From assembly GCA_937925645.1 (NCBI GenBank), contig CALAMB010000478.1, positions 1-7,045 of the forward strand: a stretch of DNA of 7,045 nucleotides, read 5' to 3'. The notes under the pieces were generated by a model that did no database searches, had not been told where the DNA came from, and saw only the letters and a program-made list of their open reading frames with translations. A program made the translations under genes and the position numbers. Below are positions 1 through 6,639 of this stretch, one piece after another. This DNA comes from an uncultured Acidobacteriota bacterium (GTDB lineage Bacteria; Acidobacteriota; JAAYUB01). Numbering within the stretch: position 1 is the first letter of the stretch; the number at the start of each line of letters is the position of its first letter.

Positions 1-1686
1 GACGTGCGGGAGATCCGGGACCTGCGGGACATGCTGGCCCAGAGCGCCCGCCTGTACGGCCCCCGCGACGCCTTCCGGGTCAAGGACGGCGACACGTGGA
101 CCGGCATCACCTACGCCGAGTTCACCCGCCGGGTGGCGGCGCTGGAAGCGGCGCTGGCCCTCCACGGACACGGCCCGGGCAAGACCATGGGCATCTACTC
201 CGAGGGCCGCTGGGAGTGGGCGCTGGCGTACCTGGCCGGGGCCGGCCGCGGCGGCATCAACGTGCCGGTGGACAAGGACCTGCGCGAGGGCGAGGTGCGC
301 CACATCCTCGACGCCACCCGCGCCGAGCTGCTCGTCACCTCGGAGCGTTTCGCCGACCCGGTCCGGGAGATCCGCGCCGCGCTGCCCCGGCTCCAGACGG
401 TGATCGCCATGGACGCCCCCGCCCACGACGGCAGCGTGCTGTCGCTGGCGCGGCTGCTGGAGGAGGGCGCGGAACGGATCCGCGCCGAGGGCGCGCCGGC
501 GCCGGCCATCGACCCGGAAGCGACGGCGGCCATCATCTACACCTCCGGCACCATGGGCAGCTCCAAGGGCGTCATGCTGAGCCACCGCAACATTACCGCC
601 AACATGATGGACATGTGCCGCGCCGTCTACATCGACGAGCACGACACGTTCCTGTCGGTGCTGCCGCTGCACCATACCTACGAGTGCACCTGCGGCCTGC
701 TGACGCCGCTCTACCGCGGCTGCACCATCGTCTACTGCGACAACCTGCGGCGCGTGGCCGACACCATGCGCGAGGTGCAGCCCACGATGATGCTGGGCGT
801 GCCGCTGCTGTTCGAGTCGATGTACCGCAAGATTCAGGAGGGGATCGACCAGCGCGGCCGGGGCAAGTTCCGGCTGGCCAAGGGGCTGGTGGGGGTGACC
901 GGGCTGCTGGGCCTGGACCTGCGCAAGAAGGTGTTCGGCGCCGTGCACGAAAAATTCGGCGGCCGGCTGCGCCTGCTCGTCAGCGGCGGGGCGGCCGTGG
1001 ACCCCGACGTGGTGAAGTTCTTCCGCGAGCTGGGCATCCACTGCATCCAGGGCTACGGCCTGACCGAGTGCGCGCCGATCCTGGCGGTGAACCGGTCGAA
1101 GCTGTTCAAGGACGGCGCCGCCGGGCTGCCGCTGCCCCACGTCGAGATCCGGATCGTGGACGGCGAGATCTGCGCCCGCGGGCCCAACATCATGCAGGGC
1201 TATTTCGAAAATCCCGCGGCCACCGCCGAGATGATCCGCGACGGCTGGCTCCACACCGGCGACCTCGGCTACATCGACGACGACGGCTTCGTCCACATTC
1301 AGGGCCGCAAGAAGGCGGTGATCGTGCTGGCCAACGGCAAGAATGTCTACCCGGAGGAGGTGGAGTACTACCTCAACGGGTCGCCGTTCATTCTGGAGAG
1401 CCTGGTCTGGGAGGGCCCGGAGGCCGCCGGTCCCGAGGTGGAGGAGATCCAGGCCATCATCGTGCCCAACATGGAGGCGGTGGACCGCCACTGCCGGGAG
1501 AAGGGGGTGTCGCTCTCCGACGAGCTGGTGGAGGAGATCCTGCGCGCCGAAGTCCGCCGCCGCTGCGCCGGACTGCCGCCCTACAAGCGGGTGCGCCGGT
1601 TCGCCGTCCGCTGGGAGGAGTTCGACAAGACCACCACCCGGAAGATCAAGCGGTTCCTGTACACCCAGAAGATCATGAAAATCTGA
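1..1686 (+). CDS. Long-chain acyl-CoA synthetase-like AMP-forming ligase, 5'-partial
   Basis: This enzyme probably activates a fatty or other carboxylic acid with ATP to an acyl-adenylate and then to acyl-CoA, in the cytoplasm or at the inner membrane face. The ANL/AMP-binding fold is clear. Counting the GTG at position 4 as residue 1, there is a phosphate-binding loop TSGTMGSSKG (180-189) followed by VMLSH, the motif YGLTE (351-355), the ribose-binding Asp in HTGDLGY (D420), the hinge region GRKKAVI (434-440), and the C-terminal catalytic Lys in TTTRKIKR (K547). The loop departs from the usual TSGTTGxPKG at two places. The frame is open at the left edge (codon GAC precedes the GTG) and I see no ribosome site, so a few N-terminal residues are probably missing. 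Substrate cannot be fixed from sequence. It leads a rightward cluster, with the next gene 16 bp downstream. Confidence 0.9.
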   Translation, partial: DVREIRDLRDMLAQSARLYGPRDAFRVKDGDTWTGITYAEFTRRVAALEAALALHGHGPGKTMGIYSEGRWEWALAYLAGAGRGGINVPVDKDLREGEVRHILDATRAELLVTSERFADPVREIRAALPRLQTVIAMDAPAHDGSVLSLARLLEEGAERIRAEGAPAPAIDPEATAAIIYTSGTMGSSKGVMLSHRNITANMMDMCRAVYIDEHDTFLSVLPLHHTYECTCGLLTPLYRGCTIVYCDNLRRVADTMREVQPTMMLGVPLLFESMYRKIQEGIDQRGRGKFRLAKGLVGVTGLLGLDLRKKVFGAVHEKFGGRLRLLVSGGAAVDPDVVKFFRELGIHCIQGYGLTECAPILAVNRSKLFKDGAAGLPLPHVEIRIVDGEICARGPNIMQGYFENPAATAEMIRDGWLHTGDLGYIDDDGFVHIQGRKKAVIVLANGKNVYPEEVEYYLNGSPFILESLVWEGPEAAGPEVEEIQAIIVPNMEAVDRHCREKGVSLSDELVEEILRAEVRRRCAGLPPYKRVRRFAVRWEEFDKTTTRKIKRFLYTQKIMKI

Positions 1687-1702
1687 AGGTCGAGGCATCG
1701 CC

Positions 1703-2095
1703 ATGAAAAAGATCCTGCTGGAAACAGTCTGCCCCCACTGCCGGGCCGCGCTCACAAGCGGCGAGTGGATCGAGCTGAAGCTCCGCGACGACGCCGGCCA
1801 CACGGGAACCGTCGCGCTGAGCACATACTTCAACGACTACGCCGTCCGGCTCCCCTTCGACGTCGCCGACGGCGTGGTGGTCGCGTTCCAATGCCCCCAC
1901 TGCAACGCCCCGCTCAACCGCGACTATCCGTGCACCCTGTGCGCCGCCCCCATGTTCACCCTGGGGATCAAGGGCGGCGGCAAGGTGGACGCCTGCAGCC
2001 GCAAGGGGTGCAAGGGCCACGCCCTGGGCGGCTTCAGTGACCCGGACGAGCTGCTCATGCTGCTCAACCGGGTGATCGACACGCCGTACCTGTAA
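1703..2095 (+). CDS. Small zinc-ribbon protein of unknown function
   Basis: A 130-residue soluble protein that I cannot assign to a named family. It has three CxxC pairs, CPHC (10-13), CPHC (64-67) and CTLC (77-80), and then a C-x4-C-x2-H group (C98, C103, H106). That is enough ligands for two zinc sites, possibly a split rubredoxin-like or treble-clef-like arrangement. Between the first and second pairs lies a roughly 50-residue stretch that reads like beta strands (WIELKLRDD, TGTVALSTYF). The ATG follows a GAGG site at 1692-1695 with a 7-nt gap. The gene sits 16 bp after the acyl-CoA ligase and 9 bp before the membrane glycosyltransferase, so co-transcription is likely. No DNA-binding or catalytic motif is evident. 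An accessory role to the ligase, or a metal-dependent regulator, is only inference from position. Confidence 0.8.
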   Translation: MKKILLETVCPHCRAALTSGEWIELKLRDDAGHTGTVALSTYFNDYAVRLPFDVADGVVVAFQCPHCNAPLNRDYPCTLCAAPMFTLGIKGGGKVDACSRKGCKGHALGGFSDPDELLMLLNRVIDTPYL

Positions 2096-2104
2096 CGGCG
2101 GACC

Positions 2105-3844
2105 ATGCGCGCGCCGGCTCCCGCCAACACACCCCGCCGGATCTGGCTGGCGCTGGGCGGACTGGGCCTGGCCCTGGTTGCCGCGCAGCTGTGGTGGCTG
2201 GCGGCCAACGACCGCCCGCCCATGTGGGACAGCGCCCTCCACCTGACCCACGCCCTGCGGTTCCTCGACTTCTTTCGCCACGGCGGCGGCGGCCTGACGG
2301 CGCTGCTGGGCCTGTCGCCCTTCTACCCGCCCCTGTTCTACATCCTGCTGGCGCCCCTGCTGGCCCTGCGCGCCGGGCCCGACACGGCCACGCTGATCCA
2401 TCTGCCGTTCCTGGCCGCGCTGCTGGGCTCGGTGTTCTATCTCGGCCGGCGCGCCACGGGCCGGGCCGAGGCAGGGCTGCTGGCCGCCGGTCTCACCGCC
2501 GCGTGGCCGCACGTGGTGTGGCTGAGCCGCGACGTGGTCATCGACTTCGAAACGGTGGCCCTCACCGCCCTGATCGTCGCCCTGGCCGCGGCCGCGGAGG
2601 GATTCAGCCGCCGCCGGCTCACGGTGGGGCTCGGGATCGTCTTCGGGCTGGGGCTGCTCACCAAATGGACCGTCCTGTTTTACACTGCCGGACCGCTGGC
2701 GCTGCTGGCGGTCCAGGCCTGGCGCCGGGCGCCCGACGCGGCGGCCCGACGCGCCGCCGCCGACAACGTGGCCTGGGCCGCGGTGGCGGCCGCCGCCGTC
2801 GCCTGGCCGTGGTACCTGCACCGGGCCGGATTTCTGGCGGCCCAGTTCCTGCCGGTCACCCAGGGGCTGGGCCCCGTCGAGGGGGACCCGGCGGTGTGGA
2901 GCCTGGCCGGCTGGAGCTACTACCTCCGCGCCCTGTGCGGCTGGCATCTGTTCGGACCGCTCTTCCTGGTGTTCCTCGCGGCGGTGGCGGCGGCGCTGAT
3001 CCGGCTGGCGCGCCGGCGGACGGATGCGGTCGCCGCCGGCTCCCTGGCGCTGGCGCTGGTGTGGGTGGCGGTGCCGTACGTCGTCTTCACCCTGCTGGCG
3101 AACAAGGCGCCCCGGCACATCAGTCCCGTGCTGCCGGCGGTGTCGCTCCTGATCACGGGCTTCGTGTTCGGCCTGAAACAGGCGTGGCTGCGGCGGACGC
3201 TGGCCGGCGCCTGCGCCGGTGTCGCCGCCGCCCAGTTCCTGCTGCTCACGTTCGGCTGTCCGCTGATCCCCCCGCGGCTGCAGGTGGCGCCGGCGGCGGC
3301 GGACGCCTTCGCCGAACGGTTCCTCCGCGACACGCCGGCCGGCGTGCCGGCGGAATCCATCCGCCACTGGCCGGACGCCTGGTTCGTCTACCAGCAGGAC
3401 GCCTTCGGGATCTGGACGCCGCCCCGGCGCGAGGACTGGCGGCTGGCGGCGATCGTGCGCCACATCGGGGAACATCCCGCCCCGGGCCGGGCCAGTCTCG
3501 GCCTGGTGCCCGACGCCCCGCGCTTCAACGTCTGGAGCTTCCGGGCCACGGCCGCGCTCATGAAGCAGGAGCTGGCCGTCTGGCGGATCAGCGCCTTCGA
3601 CCCCGACGGCGCCGCGTTCCGGCCCTACCGGTGGGTCCTGCTGGCCGACGGCAACCAGGGGCCGGTCTGGAACACCGCCGACAACGCCCGCCTGACGGCG
3701 TTCGTCCGGCAGCACCCGGAGCGGTTCGTCCTCCGCCGCCGGTGGCCCCTGCCGGGCGGCGCCACCGCCCGGCTCTACGAGCACCGCCAGGCCGAGGTGC
3801 CCGACGATCCGGGCTGGCCCCCCTTCTGGCCTTCGAAATATTGA
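2105..3844 (+). CDS. GT-C fold (GT39/PMT/ArnT-like) membrane glycosyltransferase
   Basis: A 579-residue polytopic membrane protein resembling the dolichyl-phosphate-mannose and ArnT-like glycosyltransferases, which move a sugar from a polyprenyl-phosphate carrier to protein or lipid on the outer face of the cytoplasmic membrane. An N-terminal helix (about 12-34) is followed by a first external loop with an acidic residue in PPMWDSALH (D42), the usual catalytic-acid position in GT-C enzymes. A second loop has SRDVVIDFE (141-149). GLLTKWTVLF (183-192) and NKAPRHISPVLP (333-344) match the conserved cytosolic-edge and late-helix patterns of the family. About ten hydrophobic segments end near 385. 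The remainder (about 395-579) is hydrophilic and probably periplasmic or extracytoplasmic. The ribosome site is weak (GGCGGA just upstream of the ATG), and with only 9 bp after the previous stop, translation may be coupled. Donor and acceptor are unknown. Confidence 0.8.
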   Translation: MRAPAPANTPRRIWLALGGLGLALVAAQLWWLAANDRPPMWDSALHLTHALRFLDFFRHGGGGLTALLGLSPFYPPLFYILLAPLLALRAGPDTATLIHLPFLAALLGSVFYLGRRATGRAEAGLLAAGLTAAWPHVVWLSRDVVIDFETVALTALIVALAAAAEGFSRRRLTVGLGIVFGLGLLTKWTVLFYTAGPLALLAVQAWRRAPDAAARRAAADNVAWAAVAAAAVAWPWYLHRAGFLAAQFLPVTQGLGPVEGDPAVWSLAGWSYYLRALCGWHLFGPLFLVFLAAVAAALIRLARRRTDAVAAGSLALALVWVAVPYVVFTLLANKAPRHISPVLPAVSLLITGFVFGLKQAWLRRTLAGACAGVAAAQFLLLTFGCPLIPPRLQVAPAAADAFAERFLRDTPAGVPAESIRHWPDAWFVYQQDAFGIWTPPRREDWRLAAIVRHIGEHPAPGRASLGLVPDAPRFNVWSFRATAALMKQELAVWRISAFDPDGAAFRPYRWVLLADGNQGPVWNTADNARLTAFVRQHPERFVLRRRWPLPGGATARLYEHRQAEVPDDPGWPPFWPSKY

Positions 3845-3865
3845 GCTGTCGAAGGTAATCGAATG

Positions 3866-3884
3866 CGGCGCGGCTCCGGCGCCG
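3866..3884. terminator. Weak GC hairpin between convergent genes
   Basis: The 44-bp gap between the converging glycosyltransferase and methyltransferase genes holds a 6-bp inverted repeat, CGGCGC and GCGCCG, with a 7-nt loop. No T-run follows on either strand, so it is not a canonical intrinsic terminator. It is listed as the only candidate transcription barrier between the two converging units. In DNA this GC-rich, such a stem can arise by chance. Confidence 0.25.
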
Positions 3885-3888
3885 GCCG

Positions 3889-4620
3889 TCACCGCCGGGC
3901 CGTGTGCAGCGCGGCCACGCCGAAGGTGAAGCGCCGCCAGGCCACGTCGTGAAAACCCGCCGCTTCGAGCCGCGCGGCGAACGCGGGCGCGTCGGGGAAC
4001 GCGGCCACCGACTCGGGCAGGTAGCGATAGGCGCCGCCGCGGCCCGAGACCAGCCGCCCCAGCGCCGGCAGCACCCGGTGGAAGTAGAACAGGAACAGCG
4101 GCCGGAACACCGGCAGGGCCGGCTGGGAAAATTCCAGGATACCCGCCACCCCGCCGGGGCGTAGCACGCGGTGCATCTCCCGGAGCCCGGTGTCCAGGTC
4201 GGCGAAATTGCGCACGCCGAAGGCCACCATCAGCCCGTCGAAGCTGCCGTCGGGGAACGGCAGCTCCAGGGCGTCGCCCGCGGCCAGGCGGACGGCGTGA
4301 CCGCCGGGCGCGCGGCGGCGCAGCTTGTCGCGCCCCCGCGCCAGCATGGGCAGGCAGAAGTCGCAGCCGGTCACCGGCCCGTAGCGGGCCATGAGCCGGG
4401 CCAGGTCACCGGTGCCGCAGCACAAGTCCAGCAGCTCCGGCCGTCCCGCCGGCAGCCGCGCCGCCCACCGGCGCACCGCCGCGCGGCGCCAATGGACATC
4501 GGTGCCCAGCGACAGGAGATGGTTGAGCAGGTCGTAGCGATGGGCGATCCCGGCGAACATCGCCCGGACCTGGCGGCCCTTGTGGGGGGATGGTGCGGGG
4601 GACGGCAGCGGTTCGCTCAG
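3889..4620 (-). CDS. ubiE/menG: Demethylmenaquinone / 2-methoxy-benzoquinol C-methyltransferase (UbiE/MenG)
   Basis: A SAM-dependent C-methyltransferase for a late step of menaquinone and/or ubiquinone synthesis. Numbering from the ATG at 4560, it has the family signature RYDLLNHLLSLGTDVHWRR (8-26), SAM motif I LLDLCCGTGD (43-52), the acidic strand end GCDF (65-68), GDALELPFPDGSFD (95-108), FGVRNF (114-119), the post-motif LRPGG (133-137), and the C-terminal YRYLPESVAAFP signature (178-189). Homologues carry conserved residues before this Met (a K..VR.MF pattern), and here KGRQVRAMF continues upstream in frame. The only start-like codon serving them is CTG at 4620, 6 nt after a perfect GGAGG; no ATG, GTG or TTG lies in frame in between. 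I therefore call 243 residues; the fallback start is 4560 (223 residues). The start lies 22 bp after the aroB stop, so the genes form one operon. Which quinone is made cannot be read here. Confidence 0.9.
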   Translation of the reverse strand: MSEPLPSPAPSPHKGRQVRAMFAGIAHRYDLLNHLLSLGTDVHWRRAAVRRWAARLPAGRPELLDLCCGTGDLARLMARYGPVTGCDFCLPMLARGRDKLRRRAPGGHAVRLAAGDALELPFPDGSFDGLMVAFGVRNFADLDTGLREMHRVLRPGGVAGILEFSQPALPVFRPLFLFYFHRVLPALGRLVSGRGGAYRYLPESVAAFPDAPAFAARLEAAGFHDVAWRRFTFGVAALHTARR

Positions 4621-4626
4621 GGGGCG

Positions 4627-4631
4627 CCTCC
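4627..4631 (-). promoter_or_regulatory. Ribosome binding site deciding a CTG start for ubiE/menG
   Basis: On the minus strand the pentamer GGAGG lies between the aroB stop and the methyltransferase frame, with a 6-nt spacer to an in-frame CTG (4620-4618). The ATG at 4560 has only a weak AGG ahead of it. This is the strongest Shine-Dalgarno match in the area and supports the longer protein. Confidence 0.6.
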
Positions 4632-4642
4632 GGATCCCGCCG

Positions 4643-5770
4643 CTAGGCCGGCGGCGGCGCGGCCGGTCCCGCCGCCAGCACGTGCCGGAAGGCCTCGGCG
4701 ACCGCCTCGGCGGGGACGTCCTCTTCGATGCGATGGCGGCCCGGCCCCGTAGAGAAGACGAAGCACTGGCGGCGCCGGGACCACTTCTTGTCGTGAGCCA
4801 TGACAGCCATGAGCGCCCCGGCGTCGAGGCCGTCCAGTGCCGGCGGCGGCAGCAGCCGCCGGACCAACCCGATGCTGGTTTCGGCCCACGCCGCGTCGAC
4901 GCAACCCAGCCGCCGGCCCAGTTCCTGCGCCACTACCATGCCCACCGCCACCGCCTCGCCGTGGCGGAAGCGGCGGTACTCGCCGGCCGCCTCCAGGGCG
5001 TGGCCGGCGGTGTGGCCGAAGTTGAGCACCCGGCGCAGCCCCTGCTCCGTCTCGTCGGCGGCCGCCACCTCGGCCTTGCGCGCGACGCACCGCCGCACCA
5101 GCTCGGCGTTGAAGGCCGCGTCGCCGCGGACCGCCGCCACGGCGGACAGCGCCGCCAGCCGCTCGTACAGGATCGCGTCGAGGGTCAGGGCGTACTTGAG
5201 CACCTCGCCGAAGGCGCCGCGGTACTCGGCCTCCGGCAGCGTGTCGAGGTAGCGGACGTCCACCCAGACCGCGGCGGGCTGGCAGAAGAGGCCCAGCATG
5301 TTTTTGGCGCCGGGCAGGTTGACGCCCACCTTGCCGCCGACGGCGCTGTCCACCTGCGCCAGCAGCGACGTGGGGAGCTGGACGTAGCGGACGCCGCGCA
5401 TGTAGATCCCGGCCACGAAACCGGCCAGGTCGCCCACCACCCCGCCGCCCAGGGCCAGCACCAGCGAGCGCCGGCTCAGCCCGTTCTCGCAGAAGGAGCC
5501 GGCCACTTCGGCGGCCACCTCCATCGATTTGGTGCCTTCGCCCGGCTGGAGCACCACGGTGGCGACGGCGTGGCCGGCCCGCGTCAGCAGCGCCTCGAGC
5601 GCGTAGCCGTGCCGGGCGAAGACGTTGGCATCGGAGACGACGGCGATCCGGTCCGGCGCCAGCGGCCGGATCACCGCCCGCTCCAGATCGGCCGGCTCCC
5701 GTCCGTCGGCGAAGAAAACGGGGACGGTGCACTGGGGGTACCGGATGTCGAGGTCGGCGGGCACGCTCAC
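4643..5770 (-). CDS. aroB: 3-dehydroquinate synthase
   Basis: This enzyme converts DAHP to 3-dehydroquinate, the second step of the shikimate pathway, using NAD and a divalent metal in the cytoplasm. Numbering from the GTG at 5770 (375 residues, normal for the family), it has the NAD-binding glycine run GGGVVGD (108-114), PTSLLAQVDSAVGGKVGVN (133-151), KNMLG (156-160), and metal ligands at E189 in FGEVLKY, H253 in NFGHTAGH and H270 in RHGEAV. The late HDKK motif is at 326-329. GTG at 5770 is preferred because GGGAG (5780-5776) stands 5 nt upstream. The longer option, a TTG at 5806, would sit about at the transcription start of the promoter candidate and leave no leader. The C-terminus ends in an Ala/Pro-rich tail. 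It is the first gene of an operon with ubiE/menG, whose menaquinone product derives its ring from chorismate. Confidence 0.95.
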   Translation of the reverse strand: MSVPADLDIRYPQCTVPVFFADGREPADLERAVIRPLAPDRIAVVSDANVFARHGYALEALLTRAGHAVATVVLQPGEGTKSMEVAAEVAGSFCENGLSRRSLVLALGGGVVGDLAGFVAGIYMRGVRYVQLPTSLLAQVDSAVGGKVGVNLPGAKNMLGLFCQPAAVWVDVRYLDTLPEAEYRGAFGEVLKYALTLDAILYERLAALSAVAAVRGDAAFNAELVRRCVARKAEVAAADETEQGLRRVLNFGHTAGHALEAAGEYRRFRHGEAVAVGMVVAQELGRRLGCVDAAWAETSIGLVRRLLPPPALDGLDAGALMAVMAHDKKWSRRRQCFVFSTGPGRHRIEEDVPAEAVAEAFRHVLAAGPAAPPPA

Positions 5771-5793
5771 GCAAACTCCCGGTGGATGGAGGC

Positions 5794-5822
5794 TTGTAAT
5801 CGCCAACGGCGTATATTATAAC
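5794..5822 (+). promoter_or_regulatory. Sigma70-type promoter candidate for sirtuin-larC
   Basis: Reading rightward, TTGTAA (5794-5799, four of six to consensus) is followed by 17 nt and TATAAC (5817-5822, five of six). The -10 overlaps the -10 of the leftward aroB promoter by four bases. Transcription would start near 5829, giving a leader of about 75 nt that contains the 24-nt palindrome. The -35 match is mediocre, so this is less secure than the aroB promoter. Confidence 0.4.
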
Positions 5823-5842
5823 AAAGCCGGCCGGCTTGTCGA
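5815..5842 (-). promoter_or_regulatory. Sigma70-type promoter candidate for aroB-ubiE/menG
   Basis: Reading leftward, TCGACA (5842-5837, five of six matches to TTGACA) is followed by a 16-nt spacer and a perfect TATAAT (5820-5815). Expected transcription start is near 5808, giving a leader of about 38 nt before the GTG start of aroB. The AT-rich -10 stands out sharply in an otherwise extremely GC-rich neighbourhood. The spacer contains a 14-bp palindrome. Confidence 0.6.
5824..5837. repeat. 14-bp perfect palindrome in promoter spacer, possible operator
   Basis: AAGCCGGCCGGCTT reads the same on both strands. With one extra A on the left side the symmetry extends outward to ACAA/TTGT (5821-5839). 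It fills most of the spacer of the leftward aroB promoter and lies just downstream of the rightward -10, where a bound dimeric regulator could affect both. No regulator is encoded in the window, so operator function is inference. Confidence 0.45.
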
Positions 5843-5850
5843 GACAGGCG

Positions 5851-5874
5851 GCGCGCCGGCCGCGGCCGGCGCGC
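5851..5874. repeat. 24-bp perfect palindrome in the aroB/sirtuin intergenic region
   Basis: The left arm GCGCGCCGGCCG is followed immediately by its exact reverse complement, with no mismatch. It lies upstream of the aroB promoter candidate and inside the expected leader of the sirtuin mRNA, ending 17 nt before the AGGAG ribosome site. As RNA it could form a 10-bp all-GC stem with a 4-nt loop. As DNA it could be a dimer binding site or cruciform. Every base is G or C, which raises the chance expectation. Confidence 0.55.
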
Positions 5875-5891
5875 GGAAGAACCGGCCGCAC

Positions 5892-5896
5892 AGGAG
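5892..5896 (+). promoter_or_regulatory. Ribosome binding site fixing the sirtuin start
   Basis: AGGAG stands 8 nt upstream of the ATG at 5905. It favours this ATG over in-frame codons further upstream (for example a TTG at 5836), whose extension would be an Arg/Gly-rich translation of the palindromic leader. Confidence 0.65.
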
Positions 5897-5904
5897 CGGG
5901 GCGC

Positions 5905-6639
5905 ATGACCGACAAATTGGATCAGGCCGCCGACTGGCTGCGCGGGGCCCGGGCCGTGGCCGTCGTCACCGGCGCCGGTATCTCCGCCGAAAGCGGCGTC
6001 CCCACGTTCCGCGGCGCCGGCGGCCTGTGGAAGAACTTCCGGGCCGAGGAGCTGGCCACCCCCGCCGCCTTCGCCCGCGACCCGCGCCTCGTCTGGGAAT
6101 GGTACGACTGGCGCCGCCAGCTCATCGCCGGCTGCGCCCCCAACGCGGGGCACGAGACGCTGGCTCGCTGGGAGAGCCGCTTCCCGGCCTTTACCCTCGT
6201 GACTCAAAACGTGGACGGCTTGCACCGGCGCGCCGGCAGCCGCGCCGTCCACTGCGTGCACGGCGACATCTGGCGGGTGCGCTGCACCGCCTGCGGCCGG
6301 GATGAACTGGACGAACGGGTACCGCTTCCCAAGCTCCCGCCGCGCTGCGCCTGCGGCGCCCTGCTCCGCCCCGGGGTGGTCTGGTTCGGCGAAAGTCTGC
6401 CCATGGAGGCGTACCAGGCCGGCGCCGAGGCCGTCGGCGCCGCCGACGTGGTGCTGGTGGTGGGGACATCGGGCCTGGTGTACCCGGTGGCCGGGCTGCC
6501 TATGATGGCCCGCTCCGCGGGCGCCCGGCTCGTCGAGGTCAACGTGGCCGAGACGCCGCTCAGCCCCATCATGGACATGACGCTGACCGGGCCGTCCGGC
6601 GAGATCCTGCCTGAGCTGGACCGGCGGCTGGCGGGATGA
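5905..6639 (+). CDS. cobB: Sirtuin, NAD-dependent protein deacylase, class III (CobB/SIRT5-like)
   Basis: A 244-residue cytoplasmic enzyme that removes acyl groups from lysine using NAD, releasing nicotinamide and O-acyl-ADP-ribose. The NAD-binding motif GAGISAESGVPTFRG is at 23-37, TQNVDGLH at 100-107, and the catalytic His in VHGD is H119. The zinc Cys set is C127/C130 and C148/C150 (CxxC then CxC). GTSGLVYPVA sits in the C-terminal Rossmann part. Tyr67 and Arg70 (WYDWR) match the Tyr-x-x-Arg pair that in SIRT5 and E. coli CobB binds succinyl or malonyl groups, so desuccinylase/demalonylase activity is likely alongside deacetylation. Length fits bacterial single-domain sirtuins. Divergent from aroB and followed after 50 bp by larC on the same strand. 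The symbol is by family resemblance; targets are unknown. Confidence 0.93.
   Translation: MTDKLDQAADWLRGARAVAVVTGAGISAESGVPTFRGAGGLWKNFRAEELATPAAFARDPRLVWEWYDWRRQLIAGCAPNAGHETLARWESRFPAFTLVTQNVDGLHRRAGSRAVHCVHGDIWRVRCTACGRDELDERVPLPKLPPRCACGALLRPGVVWFGESLPMEAYQAGAEAVGAADVVLVVGTSGLVYPVAGLPMMARSAGARLVEVNVAETPLSPIMDMTLTGPSGEILPELDRRLAG

Noticed and set aside
1673..3892. A 739-codon open frame on the minus strand antisense to the zinc-ribbon and glycosyltransferase genes
   Set aside because: Its translation is Gly/Arg/Pro/Gln-rich without any family motif. It lies opposite two well-supported genes, which is the usual shadow effect in very GC-rich DNA.
5771..5806. Longer AroB from TTG at 5806
   Set aside because: That codon would lie almost at the predicted transcription start, and the GTG at 5770 has GGGAG 5 nt upstream.
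5836..5904. N-terminal extension of the sirtuin from a TTG start at 5836
   Set aside because: The extension translates the palindromic leader into an Arg/Gly-rich string with no family match, whereas ATG 5905 has a good AGGAG site.
4617..5915. A 432-codon minus-strand frame overlapping aroB, and long plus-strand frames at 4171-4752 and 4580-5821
   Set aside because: All are low-complexity translations in other frames of aroB and ubiE/menG, whose motifs are unmistakable.
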